Shown in pieces: positions 27,188-35,320 of a DNA stretch of 64,000 bases (the stretch's first letter is position 1; every line of letters begins with the position of its first letter). The stretch lies in NCBI RefSeq assembly GCF_001652725.1, contig NZ_LWHJ01000028.1, positions 124,001 through 188,000 on the forward strand. The letters run 5' to 3'. A program made the position numbers and the translations under genes. Source of the stretch: Pedobacter psychrophilus. Lineage in GTDB: Bacteria; Bacteroidota; Bacteroidia; Sphingobacteriales; Sphingobacteriaceae. Below the pieces are notes generated by a model. That model searched no databases, was not told the origin of the DNA, and saw only the letters and a program-made list of their open reading frames with translations.

Positions 27188-27578
27188 ATCTTTAACTTTA
27201 ATGACTAAATTTTTATAAACTCTGGTTTTAAGATATTATTGTGATTTTAATTTTTTGGAAAAGCAAAGTCCTTCTATTTAATTTCCGATAGTCGGGTCGT
27301 CCACACTCGCTTTTTTAATGAAGAAAAATCATTAAAAAGAGCTCAAACAAATGCTCCCACCCCGTTTATTAAACTTAGGCTTTCAAAATCAAAATTGAGT
27401 AAACGACTTAATATTTCTTAATTCCTTAATGTTAAACCAAACATCGGAAAACAACTTTTAAAATCCCTTTTATCCTAAAATCTTATAAATCAAGATTCAG
27501 ACAATTATTTAGAAATCTTGCCAATCCTAAAACTCCAAAAATTAAGATTAAAACAAATTATTTACCTTTACATCAACA
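27188..27578. other. 391-base intergenic region with a hairpin and a possible degenerate repeat
   Basis: The gap between the divergent beta-barrel gene and tadA is AT-rich. A hairpin is at 27309-27342 (GCTTTTTTAATGA paired with TCATTAAAAAGAGC). Around it, GGGTCGTCCACACTCGC at 27294-27310 resembles the GGGCTATCCACTGTAG part of the element at 19795. No gene is visible. Confidence 0.45.
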
Positions 27579-28055
27579 ATGAAATATTATAGTTTTACAG
27601 ATCAACCGTTCATCAATCCTGATGAATTTTTTATGAACGAAGCTTTAAAAGAAGCACAATTGGCTTTAGAAGCAGATGAAATACCAGTTGGTGCAGTTAT
27701 CGTATCAAAAGGAAAAATAATTGGAAAAGGGCATAACCTCACTCAAAGATTAAATGATGTTACCGCACATGCAGAAATGCAAGCATTTACAGCTGCGGCA
27801 AATTACATAGGAGCCAAATATCTAACAGATTGCACCTTATATGTAACTTTAGAACCCTGTGTAATGTGTGCTGGTGCTGCCTTTTGGACACAAATTAGCC
27901 GAATTGTATTTGGTGCATCGGATCCACAACGAGGTTTCCAAAAGCATTCAAAAAATATCTTACATCCTAAAACAGAATTGATTGGCAACATTCTTGAGGT
28001 TGAATGTAGTAGCATTGTTAAACAGTTTTTTTTAGATAAAAGAAACAAATCTTAA
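27579..28055 (+). CDS. tadA: tRNA adenosine(34) deaminase TadA
   Basis: The 158-residue deaminase has the zinc motifs of the cytidine/deoxycytidylate deaminase fold: HAEMQAF (His and the catalytic Glu) and PCVMCAGA (two Cys ligands). TadA converts A34 to inosine in tRNA-Arg(ACG). The N-terminal extension before the conserved EALKEAQLALEADEIPVGAVIV is about 18 residues; a start at MNEAL (residue 19) would give a shorter form, but the longer ATG is kept. It is followed 76 bases later by sodA, so the two may be cotranscribed. Confidence 0.93.
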   Translation: MKYYSFTDQPFINPDEFFMNEALKEAQLALEADEIPVGAVIVSKGKIIGKGHNLTQRLNDVTAHAEMQAFTAAANYIGAKYLTDCTLYVTLEPCVMCAGAAFWTQISRIVFGASDPQRGFQKHSKNILHPKTELIGNILEVECSSIVKQFFLDKRNKS

Positions 28056-28131
28056 CATTAATCTGAACAAAAACCACGTTCAGCTGCTTATCTTTAAAAG
28101 AATTATTATTTAACTTAAAACAAAATATATT

Positions 28132-28737
28132 ATGGCTTTTGAATTACCTGCGTTACCATACGCATCAGGCGCATTAGAACCAAACATTGATCAGCAAACA
28201 ATGGAAATCCACCATGATAAGCATCACGCTGCTTATGTAAATAATCTTAATGCTGCATTAGAAGGCAAAGGTGATGTTGGATCTATTGAAGATATCTGTA
28301 AGAACATTTCAAAACATCCAGTTGCAGTTAGAAATAACGGCGGTGGACATTATAACCATTCATTATTTTGGACAGTAATGGGTCCAAATGGTGGTGGAAA
28401 TCCTTCTGGAGAATTAGCAACAGCAATTGATGAGGCTTTTGGTTCTTTTGATAAATTTAAAGAAGATTTCTCTAAAGCAGGAGCAACTCGTTTTGGTTCT
28501 GGTTGGGCTTGGTTAATTGTAGGTGCCGATGGAAAATTAGCTGTAACATCAACTCCTAATCAAGATAACCCATTAATGGATATTGCAGAAGTAAAAGGAA
28601 CTCCAATTTTAGGAATGGATGTTTGGGAACATGCATATTATTTAAAATATCAAAATAAACGTCCTGATTATATTGCAGCATTCTTTAATACTGTAAATTG
28701 GGATGAGGTTTCAAAACGTTTTGCAGCAGCAAAATAG
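28132..28737 (+). CDS. sodA: Superoxide dismutase, manganese type
   Basis: The 201-residue enzyme has the Fe/Mn-SOD fold. Metal ligands lie in [10 protein letters not shown] (His27), [11 protein letters not shown] (His), and [11 protein letters not shown] (Asp and His). The pattern GGGHxNH together with NQDNPLM is the manganese-type signature, because the active-site Gln sits on the C-terminal domain; iron enzymes carry it on the N-terminal helix. No signal peptide is present, so it acts in the cytosol. A strong terminator follows. Distinguishing Mn from cambialistic activity needs assay. Confidence 0.95.
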   Translation: MAFELPALPYASGALEPNIDQQTMEIHHDKHHAAYVNNLNAALEGKGDVGSIEDICKNISKHPVAVRNNGGGHYNHSLFWTVMGPNGGGNPSGELATAIDEAFGSFDKFKEDFSKAGATRFGSGWAWLIVGADGKLAVTSTPNQDNPLMDIAEVKGTPILGMDVWEHAYYLKYQNKRPDYIAAFFNTVNWDEVSKRFAAAK

Positions 28738-28764
28738 TTTTTGGCATAATTTTAAATCATTTTT

Positions 28765-28797
28765 AAGCGGAAAGAAATAAATTTTTCCGCTTTTTTA
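28765..28797 (+). terminator. Hairpin terminator after sodA
   Basis: AAGCGGAAA pairs with TTTCCGCTT, followed by a run of T. The next small ORF begins 12 bases later. Confidence 0.75.
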
Positions 28798-28808
28798 TTT
28801 TATAAGTT

Positions 28809-28973
28809 ATGAAAAAATATACAGTTTTAAGTTTATTTACTTTAGTTACCATGCTATTAAGCAGTTGTTCTCTTTTAGAAGGCGTTTTTAAAGGGGGTGT
28901 TTATGTGGGTATATTCATAGTGATTTTTGTAATATTTATCATTGGTTTTATCCTATATAAAATTATGAGTTAA
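28809..28973 (+). CDS. Small lipoprotein with one transmembrane segment
   Basis: The 54-residue ORF starts MKKYTVLSLFTLVTMLLSSC: a lipoprotein signal with lipobox LLSSC and lipid Cys20. A short linker (SLLEGVFKGG) leads into a hydrophobic stretch of about 20 residues (VYVGIFIVIFVIFIIGFILY) and ends KIMS. The FKGGxYVGIFIV pattern is common in small Bacteroidota lipoproteins, some mis-annotated as phosphatidate cytidylyltransferase; they have no enzyme domain. It lies seven bases before the MDR oxidoreductase gene, after a terminator, so it probably starts that transcript. Function is unknown. Confidence 0.75.
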   Translation: MKKYTVLSLFTLVTMLLSSCSLLEGVFKGGVYVGIFIVIFVIFIIGFILYKIMS

Positions 28974-28980
28974 TATTATA

Positions 28981-29979
28981 ATGATGAAAGCGGCTGTACT
29001 TGAAGGAATAAATCAAAAATTTGTTATAAAAGAAGTCCCTAAACCAACTTTAATACAAAGCGAAGTTTTGGTTAAAATAAAGGCTGCTGCTTTAAATCAT
29101 AGAGACAACTGGATTACAAAAGGAAAATATGCTGGTTTAAAGTTTCCAATTATTTTGGGTTCTGATGGTAGCGGAATTGTGGAAAAAGTTTTCGATAAAG
29201 AAAATCAGCATTTAGTTGGACAAGAGGTTGTTATTAACCCAGGAACAAATTGGGGCGATAATGAATCTTTTCAAAGTACAGACTTTAAAATACTTGGTTT
29301 ACCCGAGGACGGAACATTTGCAGAATATGTAAAAGTTAATGCTGAAAATGTTTATCCTAAACCCAATCATTTAAGTTTTGCAGAAGCGGCTGCATTTCCT
29401 TTAGCTGGATTAACATCTTACCGGGCTTTATTCTCTAAAGCCAGAGCAACCAAAAAAGATACTGTTTTAATTGTAGGTGTTGGTGGCGGTTCAGCAACTT
29501 TCGCTTTGCTTTGGGCTATCAATTTAGGAGCGGATGTTTATGTAACATCAAGTTCAGATGAAAAAATACAGAAAGCCATAAAATTAGGTGCAAAAGGCGG
29601 GGTAAACTACACGAAACAGGATTGGGATTCTGATTTGAAAGAATTATCTGGTGGCATTGATGTAATTATTGACAGCGCAATTGGCGATGGCTTTGCAAAA
29701 CACTTTAGTTATATAAACGCAGGAGGAAGAATCGTGTTTTTTGGAGCAACTGCCGGAGATTTGCCTCCTTTAAATGCAAGAGCAATTTTTTGGAAACAAA
29801 TTCAAATTATTGGAACCACAATGGGGACGAGCAAAGATTTTGAGGAGATGCTGACTTTTATTAATTCAAATAAAATTGTACCAATTATAGATCAAACCTT
29901 TTCTCTAAATGATATTGATAAAGCCATACAAAGGATGGATGCTTTTAACCAGTTTGGTAAAATTATTTTAACACTATAA
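28981..29979 (+). CDS. Zinc-type MDR oxidoreductase (quinone oxidoreductase-like)
   Basis: The 332-residue protein is a medium-chain dehydrogenase/reductase. The N-terminal GroES-like domain has LNHRDNWITKGKY, and the nucleotide-binding half has VGVGGGSATFALLWA, the GxGxxG-like NADPH site. The catalytic-zinc Cys of alcohol dehydrogenases is absent (HRDNW in place of a Cys-containing motif), which fits the quinone oxidoreductase or enoyl reductase group. The substrate is unknown. Two adjacent Mets allow a start at 28981 or 28984. It is directly after the small lipoprotein gene. Confidence 0.88.
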   Translation: MMKAAVLEGINQKFVIKEVPKPTLIQSEVLVKIKAAALNHRDNWITKGKYAGLKFPIILGSDGSGIVEKVFDKENQHLVGQEVVINPGTNWGDNESFQSTDFKILGLPEDGTFAEYVKVNAENVYPKPNHLSFAEAAAFPLAGLTSYRALFSKARATKKDTVLIVGVGGGSATFALLWAINLGADVYVTSSSDEKIQKAIKLGAKGGVNYTKQDWDSDLKELSGGIDVIIDSAIGDGFAKHFSYINAGGRIVFFGATAGDLPPLNARAIFWKQIQIIGTTMGTSKDFEEMLTFINSNKIVPIIDQTFSLNDIDKAIQRMDAFNQFGKIILTL

Positions 29980-30025
29980 TTTTTACTGGCAACATCTTTG
30001 TTTGGCATCTAAAAATAACTTGACG

Positions 30026-30211
30026 ATGAATTTAAAAAGAACATTTGGAGCCGTATTAACAATTCTTGGGATTGTTGGCCTTATTTACACAGCGGTTGGA
30101 TTTTTAAACAACTCTGGAGATACAAAAGCACTAATTGTTGCTGGAATATTAGGGGTGATATTTTTCTTTACCGGAATTAGTTTGGTAAGAACGACCAAAG
30201 ACGAATCCTAA
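30026..30211 (+). CDS. Small two-helix membrane protein
   Basis: I use the ATG at 30026 (61 residues) in place of a TTG at 30002. The protein has two hydrophobic segments (about residues 6-24, TFGAVLTILGIVGLIYTAVG, and 34-52, LIVAGILGVIFFFTGISLV) separated by a short polar loop, and a charged end TKDES. Similar short proteins occur across Bacteroidota with no assigned role. It is 46 bases after the oxidoreductase gene and is followed by a bidirectional terminator. Confidence 0.7.
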   Translation: MNLKRTFGAVLTILGIVGLIYTAVGFLNNSGDTKALIVAGILGVIFFFTGISLVRTTKDES

Positions 30212-30224
30212 GAATTACGGCTCA

Positions 30225-30256
30225 AAAAAAATCCCGCTTTAGCGGGATAGATTTTT
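30225..30256. terminator. Bidirectional hairpin terminator
   Basis: ATCCCGCT and AGCGGGAT form an 8-bp GC-rich stem with a two-base loop, flanked by an A run and a T run. It reaches the stop codon of the convergent NlpC/P60 gene. Confidence 0.8.
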
Positions 30257-30821
30257 AATTATTATTAAGCTGGCCTTTGAGAGATTCTAAAATCCTGCCT
30301 CCTTTATAAAAATATCGTTGCCAGTAGGCTTCTTCCAAGTTAGAAATCATTACACCTTTACTAGAGGAGGCATGGGCAAACTTATTATCACCAATATAAA
30401 CCCCTACGTGGCTAATAGATTTGCTATGTATTTTAAAGAAAACTAAATCCCCTTCTTTTAAATCCGACTTATTAATAGGATTAACCATGCTAAAAATATT
30501 TCTGGAGTTACTACCTATAATAGTGTTAAAAGTTTTATCATATAATTGAAAAGCAAAACCTGAACAATCAATTCCTTTTTTAGTATCGCCTCCCAAATGG
30601 TATGGAGTGCCCAACCAATCGTATATAAACTGATACATTTTTGTATTACTTGTAGCAGAAATTGCAACACCCATTACTTGGGAAAAAAATTGACTTGCTA
30701 AATTATCAGGATCGGAAACTTCTGCTTTTGGTGCATTTGATGAAGGAGTAGATTTTGAATTTTGTGCTTTTGTAGTTGAGATAAAGCAAACTAAAAGAGT
30801 AAAAATTAAGATTTTCTTCAT
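30255..30821 (-). CDS. Secreted NlpC/P60-family (C40) peptidase
   Basis: A signal peptide (MKKILIFTLLVCFISTTKAQ) precedes an Asn/Ser-rich linker and then the NlpC/P60 domain. The catalytic Cys86 is in GIDCSGFAFQLY, His138 in ISHVGVYIG, and His150 in FAHASSSKGV. These enzymes usually cleave the D-Glu/diaminopimelate bond of peptidoglycan stem peptides or turnover fragments. Nothing nearby points to a special role. It stands alone, with 231 bases to pdhA. Confidence 0.92.
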   Translation of the reverse strand: MKKILIFTLLVCFISTTKAQNSKSTPSSNAPKAEVSDPDNLASQFFSQVMGVAISATSNTKMYQFIYDWLGTPYHLGGDTKKGIDCSGFAFQLYDKTFNTIIGSNSRNIFSMVNPINKSDLKEGDLVFFKIHSKSISHVGVYIGDNKFAHASSSKGVMISNLEEAYWQRYFYKGGRILESLKGQLNNN

Positions 30822-31052
30822 TAAAAGTGTTTTTTATGTTCTAAAAATACAGAATCTTAGAACGGACTAAACAAAATAATATTTTGCCACTGTGCGAAAT
30901 TAAGATTAAAGTTTGTCTTACGCAAGTACTAATTTAAAAGTTTCGGATATTTTAATGGCAATTAATATCCTTATTAAACAAATAAAGAATTTGTAGGTTT
31001 TATATTTGATTAGATATTGATAGATTTGCTTTCCCATAATTAGAATTTACAA

Positions 31053-32048
31053 ATGAGTTCAATTGCGATAACAAAAGAGACATACCTATATTGGTATGAG
31101 ATGATGCTGCTACTTAGAAGATTTGAAGAAAAGGCAGGACAATTATACGGACAACAAAAAATCAGAGGATTTTGTCATTTATATATAGGTCAAGAGGCGG
31201 TAATTGCTGGCACCATGTCGGCAACAAAAGCAGATGATAGTTTAATAACTGCATATCGTGATCACGCACATCCAATAGCAAAAGGAATGTCTCCAAATGC
31301 GGCTATGGCAGAACTTTATGGAAAGTCAACTGGTTGTTCAAAAGGAAAAGGTGGTTCTATGCACTTTTTTGATAAAGAAAATAAATTTTTTGGTGGTCAT
31401 GGTATTGTTGGTGCACAAATTCCTTTAGGCGCTGGTATTGCTTTCGCTGAACAATATTTAGGTACAGACAATGTTAATGTTTGTTACATGGGGGATGGTG
31501 CTGTTCGTCAAGGAGCATTAAATGAAACCTTTAACATGGCAATGCTTTGGAAAATTCCGGTAATTTTTGTTTGTGAAAACAATGGCTACGCTATGGGAAC
31601 TTCTGTTGCTCGTACATCTAACACAACTGATATCTATAAATTAGGATTAGGCTATGAAATGCCTTGTATGCCTGTTGATGGAATGGATCCTGTTGCAGTA
31701 CACAATGCAATGGATGAAGCAGTACAAAGGGCTCGAAAAGGAGAGGGACCAACGTTCCTTGAAATAAGAACTTACAGATATAAAGGTCACTCTATGTCTG
31801 ATCCACAAAAATATCGTACAAAAGAAGAAGTTGAAGAATATAAGTCTAAAGATCCTATAGAAATTGTTAAAAATAAAATTGTAGAGGAAAAATGGGCAGA
31901 CGAGGCTTGGTTTGAAGAAATCGCTTCAAAAATAAAATCTCAGGTAGAAGAATCTGTTAAATTTGCAGAAGAATCTCCATTCCCAGAACCAGAAGAACTT
32001 TACAAAGATGTATATGCCCAAAAGGATTATCCTTTTGTAAAAGATTAA
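31053..32048 (+). CDS. pdhA: Pyruvate dehydrogenase E1 component, alpha subunit
   Basis: The 331-residue protein has the ThDP-binding motif GDGAVRQGALNETFNMAMLW (GDG to NN spacing) and VCENNGYAMGT. There is an E1-alpha phosphorylation-loop region (RYKGHSMSDPQKYRT), although regulation by kinase is not expected in bacteria. It decarboxylates pyruvate with thiamin diphosphate and transfers the acetyl unit to E2. The next gene, 31 bases downstream, is E2. No beta subunit gene (pdhB) is in the window, so it must lie elsewhere, as is known in some Bacteroidota. Confidence 0.95.
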   Translation: MSSIAITKETYLYWYEMMLLLRRFEEKAGQLYGQQKIRGFCHLYIGQEAVIAGTMSATKADDSLITAYRDHAHPIAKGMSPNAAMAELYGKSTGCSKGKGGSMHFFDKENKFFGGHGIVGAQIPLGAGIAFAEQYLGTDNVNVCYMGDGAVRQGALNETFNMAMLWKIPVIFVCENNGYAMGTSVARTSNTTDIYKLGLGYEMPCMPVDGMDPVAVHNAMDEAVQRARKGEGPTFLEIRTYRYKGHSMSDPQKYRTKEEVEEYKSKDPIEIVKNKIVEEKWADEAWFEEIASKIKSQVEESVKFAEESPFPEPEELYKDVYAQKDYPFVKD

Positions 32049-32079
32049 TTTCAAACACATATTATATTCAATATAAAAA

Positions 32080-33804
32080 ATGGCTGAAGCAGTAAAAATG
32101 CCCAAAATGAGTGACACCATGACTGAAGGTGTTTTAGCAAAGTGGCACAAAAAAGTTGGTGATAAAATTAAAGCGGGGGACGTAATTGCCGAAATTGAAA
32201 CCGACAAAGCAACGATGGATTTTGAATCTTTTCAAGAGGGTGTTTTACTTTATGTTGGTGTAGAAGAAGGTAAAGCAGTTCCCGTTAATGGAATCATTGC
32301 CGTTATGGGACAAGAAGGTGAGGATTATAAAGCTGCTTTAGAGGGAGAAAAGACTGAAGAAGAGCCGAAAGCTGAAGAAGAGCAAAAGACTGAAGAAAAT
32401 AAAACGGAAGAACCTGTAGAAACCACTGAAGAAAAAGAAGAACCTAAACAGGAAGAAATACCAAAGGAAAAGGTTGACACCTCAAGTATCCCGGCTTCAG
32501 TAATTAGAATGCCTGCTTTAAGTGATACAATGACAGAGGGTGTTATTAATAAATGGAACTTTAAAGTTGGTGATAAAATTAAATCTGATGATAGCTTAGC
32601 TGATGTAGAAACTGATAAAGCAACTATGGAAGTGGTTGGTTATGAAGAAGGAACATTGCTTTATTTATCAGTAAAAGAAGGTGAAGCGGTTCCTGTAAAT
32701 GGAATTATCGCTATCGTTGGTAAAGAAGGAACAGATATTTCTCCTTTATTAAATGATGCACCATCAGCTGAAAAGAAAGAAGAGAAAAAAGAAGAAACTC
32801 CTGCCGCTGCCGCAACACCAGATGCTGTAGCTGCTCCAAGGAAAGAAGAACAAAAAGAAGAATCGGTTGCCGCCAATAAAGAATCTTCTTCAAATGAGGA
32901 TAGCAGGGTAAAAGCATCGCCTTTGGCTAAAAAATTAGCAGAAGATAAGGGCATTAATTTAAATGATGTTAAAGGTAGCGCAGAAGGCGGAAGAATTGTA
33001 AAGAAAGATATTGAAGAGTATAAGCCTGCAGAAAAACCTGCAGAGGCACCAAAATCTGCTGAAAGCGCACCAGCTGAAAAAGCCGCCGCTCCCGCACCAG
33101 TAATTCCTCAATATATTGGAGAAGAGAAATTTACGGAAAAACCTGTTTCTCAAATGCGTAAAGCAATTAGCCGTAGCTTAACAGAAAGTTTATTTACTGC
33201 TCCGCATTTTTACTTAAATATCACTGTTGATATGGATGGTGCAATGGCAGCTCGTACTCAAATTAATACAGTTGCTCCTGTCAAAATTTCGTTCAATGAT
33301 ATTGTGATTAAAGCTGTAGCGATTGCGTTAAAACAACATCCCGCTGTAAATTCCTCTTTTAGAGGGGATAAGATTCGTTTTAACGAACACACCAATATTG
33401 GCGTTGCGATGGCAATTGAAGATGGCTTACTGGTACCTGTTATTCGTTTTGCTGATGGTAAGAGCTTATCTCACATTTCAATGGAGGTGAAAGATTTTGC
33501 ACAAAAAGCTAAGGCTAAAAAATTACAGCCAAAAGATTGGGAAGGTTCAACATTTACAGTTTCTAATTTAGGAATGTTTGGTATAGATGAATTTACTTCA
33601 ATCATCAATACTCCTGATGGGGCAATTTTATCTGTAGGCGCTATACAACAAGTTCCGGTTGTTAAAAATGGAGCGGTTGTGCCGGGTAATATCATGAAGT
33701 TAAGTTTAGGCTGTGACCATAGAGTTATTGATGGTGCAACAGGAGCTCAATTCTTACAAACTTTAAAAGCGTTGTTAGAACAACCTATTAGATTATTGGC
33801 ATAG
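32080..33804 (+). CDS. Pyruvate dehydrogenase E2 (dihydrolipoamide acetyltransferase)
   Basis: The 574-residue protein has two N-terminal lipoyl domains: Lys43 in ETDKATMDF and Lys180 in ETDKATMEV are the lipoylated residues. Charged, Ala/Pro/Glu-rich linkers join them to the peripheral subunit-binding domain (about 288-325, VKASPLAKKLAEDKGI). The catalytic acetyltransferase domain ends LGCDHRVIDGATGAQFL, with the active-site His and Asp. It moves acetyl groups from E1 to CoA. Two lipoyl domains and long linkers are normal for this family. A terminator follows, so pdhA and E2 form a two-gene unit. Confidence 0.95.
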   Translation: MAEAVKMPKMSDTMTEGVLAKWHKKVGDKIKAGDVIAEIETDKATMDFESFQEGVLLYVGVEEGKAVPVNGIIAVMGQEGEDYKAALEGEKTEEEPKAEEEQKTEENKTEEPVETTEEKEEPKQEEIPKEKVDTSSIPASVIRMPALSDTMTEGVINKWNFKVGDKIKSDDSLADVETDKATMEVVGYEEGTLLYLSVKEGEAVPVNGIIAIVGKEGTDISPLLNDAPSAEKKEEKKEETPAAAATPDAVAAPRKEEQKEESVAANKESSSNEDSRVKASPLAKKLAEDKGINLNDVKGSAEGGRIVKKDIEEYKPAEKPAEAPKSAESAPAEKAAAPAPVIPQYIGEEKFTEKPVSQMRKAISRSLTESLFTAPHFYLNITVDMDGAMAARTQINTVAPVKISFNDIVIKAVAIALKQHPAVNSSFRGDKIRFNEHTNIGVAMAIEDGLLVPVIRFADGKSLSHISMEVKDFAQKAKAKKLQPKDWEGSTFTVSNLGMFGIDEFTSIINTPDGAILSVGAIQQVPVVKNGAVVPGNIMKLSLGCDHRVIDGATGAQFLQTLKALLEQPIRLLA

Positions 33805-33824
33805 AGAATTAAACTATTTTATAT

Positions 33825-33856
33825 AAAAAACCTCGTTCTAAAGACGAGGTTTTTTG
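33825..33856. terminator. Hairpin terminator after E2
   Basis: AAAAAACCTCG pairs with CGAGGTTTTTT around a 9-base loop. The run of T serves the plus strand; the run of A serves the convergent gene on the minus strand. Confidence 0.75.
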
Positions 33857-33911
33857 TTTTCTAGACATTTAGATAGTCTGAGAATATCCGTTTACTCTTC
33901 GCTTATCTGCT

Positions 33912-34448
33912 TTAATTAATCGTAATAATTTTTGCGGTGTATCCTTCTCCGATTTTATGATTAGGCTTTGTTGGATAAAAAATGTTAGCTGTTATTATCG
34001 CCGCAGGAAATACAGAAAATGCAGCAGCAAATGCCGTCAAAGCTGGGCTTATGTCTGCTGCGTTTACCGCTAGTGCAGCACCAGATCCAATTACAGCAAA
34101 AGTTCCCAGAAAAGTAAAGAGCTCTGAAGACTTATTTACCTTTTTAATTGCCATCAGATCATCAAAATTAAATACGACTTGTTTGGCGGTTCTTTTATCT
34201 ACTCTCAAGTAAATTTGGCTTATACTTACAGAATCTACTTTTCCCCTGAAGCCTATAATGTTTTGGTTAGTTTTAATATTTTTCAATTGTAATTTACTAA
34301 CCGGGTATGACAGACGAACCTGGTCTCCTTTTTTTATGATGTCAGTTTTACCGTTTGCAAAAGATAATAATATCTTGTTTTCTTGCGCTTTAGTAAATAA
34401 GGCCGCTAAACAAATGATAATGGCGAATAGAACAGGTTTAAAATTCAT
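33912..34448 (-). CDS. Secreted protein of unknown function with two hydrophobic segments
   Basis: I chose the Met at 34448 because it begins a signal peptide (MNFKPVLFAIIICLAALFTKAQ); the longer ORF start at 34481 adds eleven unlikely residues. The mature part (about 155 residues) begins with a beta-rich region, then has a hydrophobic Ala/Gly/Phe stretch (about residues 110-160). The latter looks like two membrane helices or a glycine-zipper-like insert. It ends YTAKIITIN. I do not recognise the family. It lies alone between the E2 terminator and rpsP. Confidence 0.65.
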   Translation of the reverse strand: MNFKPVLFAIIICLAALFTKAQENKILLSFANGKTDIIKKGDQVRLSYPVSKLQLKNIKTNQNIIGFRGKVDSVSISQIYLRVDKRTAKQVVFNFDDLMAIKKVNKSSELFTFLGTFAVIGSGAALAVNAADISPALTAFAAAFSVFPAAIITANIFYPTKPNHKIGEGYTAKIITIN

Positions 34449-34530
34449 GCAATAAATGTAAATAGATTTTTTATTAAACAATAGTAAAAAAATAATTTGT
34501 TGAAGTCTAGCAAATTACCTTTTAAAAAGC

Positions 34531-34538
34531 TACATTTG
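34531..34538 (+). promoter_or_regulatory. Candidate -7 promoter element for rpsP (TACATTTG)
   Basis: The sequence fits TAnnTTTG. It lies 50 bases upstream of the rpsP start, just before a small hairpin, so a transcript starting a few bases downstream would begin at or within the hairpin. Confidence 0.45.
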
Positions 34539-34541
34539 CGT

Positions 34542-34560
34542 CCCTTTTCGAGTAAAAGGG
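34542..34560 (+). promoter_or_regulatory. Hairpin in the rpsP leader
   Basis: CCCTTTT and AAAAGGG form a 7-bp stem with a 5-base loop (CGAGT). It lies in the predicted 5' leader, 28 bases before the ATG of rpsP. It is a candidate for mRNA stabilisation or for S16 autoregulation; this is inference. Confidence 0.4.
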
Positions 34561-34588
34561 GTATTGCAAAAATTTAATGTATTAAAAA

Positions 34589-35248
34589 ATGGCAACTAAA
34601 ATTAGATTACAAAGACACGGTAAAAAAGGAAAACCTTTTTACTACATCGTAGTAGCGGATGCAAGAGCTCCAAGAGATGGTAAATTCATCGAAAGATTAG
34701 GTTCTTACAATCCAAACACCAATCCTGCAACTATCGAATTAAATTTTGATAAAGCGGTAGCTTGGGTAGGCACTGGAGCAACTCCAACCGATACCACAAG
34801 AGGAATTCTATCTTCTAAAGGCGTACTTTACAAAAATCACCTAAATGGTGGTATTACAAAAGGTGCTTTAACAGAAGAACAAGCAAATGAGAAATTTAAT
34901 GCTTGGTTAGAAGGAAAAGATAAAGAAACTACTGCTAAAAAAGAAGGTTTATCTTCTACAAAAGCGGAAACTAAGAAACTTGCTTTAGCAGCGGAAACTA
35001 AAAAGAAAGAAGCACAAGCAGCAGCAATAGCAGCTAAAAATGCTCCTGTTGCTGAAGAAACTTCAAAAGAAGAAGAAGTGGAAGTAGCTGATGAGACTGA
35101 GGTACCTTCAGAAGAAACTGCTCCGGTAGCTGAGGCTGAGGCAACTCCAGTAGTTGAAGAGACTTCAGTAACGGAAGAAACTCCAGTAGTAGAAAAAGCG
35201 GAAGAAGCTCCTGCAGCAGAAACAGAAGAAGAAGCTCCAAAATCTTAA
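34589..35248 (+). CDS. rpsP: 30S ribosomal protein S16 with long acidic C-terminal extension
   Basis: Residues 1-85 match S16: [21 protein letters not shown], then [15 protein letters not shown]. Elsewhere S16 is about 80-90 residues long. Here another 130 residues follow, rich in Ala, Glu, Lys, Thr and Val (for example [16 protein letters not shown]), with low complexity and no known fold. Long S16 tails are a known trait of Bacteroidota. S16 binds 16S rRNA in the body of the small subunit. In many bacteria it is followed by rimM and trmD; neither is here. A terminator follows at once. Confidence 0.95.
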   Translation: MATKIRLQRHGKKGKPFYYIVVADARAPRDGKFIERLGSYNPNTNPATIELNFDKAVAWVGTGATPTDTTRGILSSKGVLYKNHLNGGITKGALTEEQANEKFNAWLEGKDKETTAKKEGLSSTKAETKKLALAAETKKKEAQAAAIAAKNAPVAEETSKEEEVEVADETEVPSEETAPVAEAEATPVVEETSVTEETPVVEKAEEAPAAETEEEAPKS

Positions 35249-35260
35249 GATTTTAAAACT

Positions 35261-35296
35261 AAAAAACCGCTTTGAAAATTCAAAGCGGTTTTTTTA
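35261..35296. terminator. Hairpin terminator after rpsP
   Basis: AAAACCGCTTTGA pairs with TCAAAGCGGTTTT, a 13-bp stem, with a T run at its end. It may also serve the convergent TPM-domain gene on the minus strand. Confidence 0.8.
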
Positions 35297-35320
35297 TGTC
35301 ATGATTCTTAATATCACATC

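Noticed and set aside
35034-35240. Leucine-rich ORF opposite rpsP
   Set aside because: It is the antisense shadow of the Glu/Ala-rich tail of S16.
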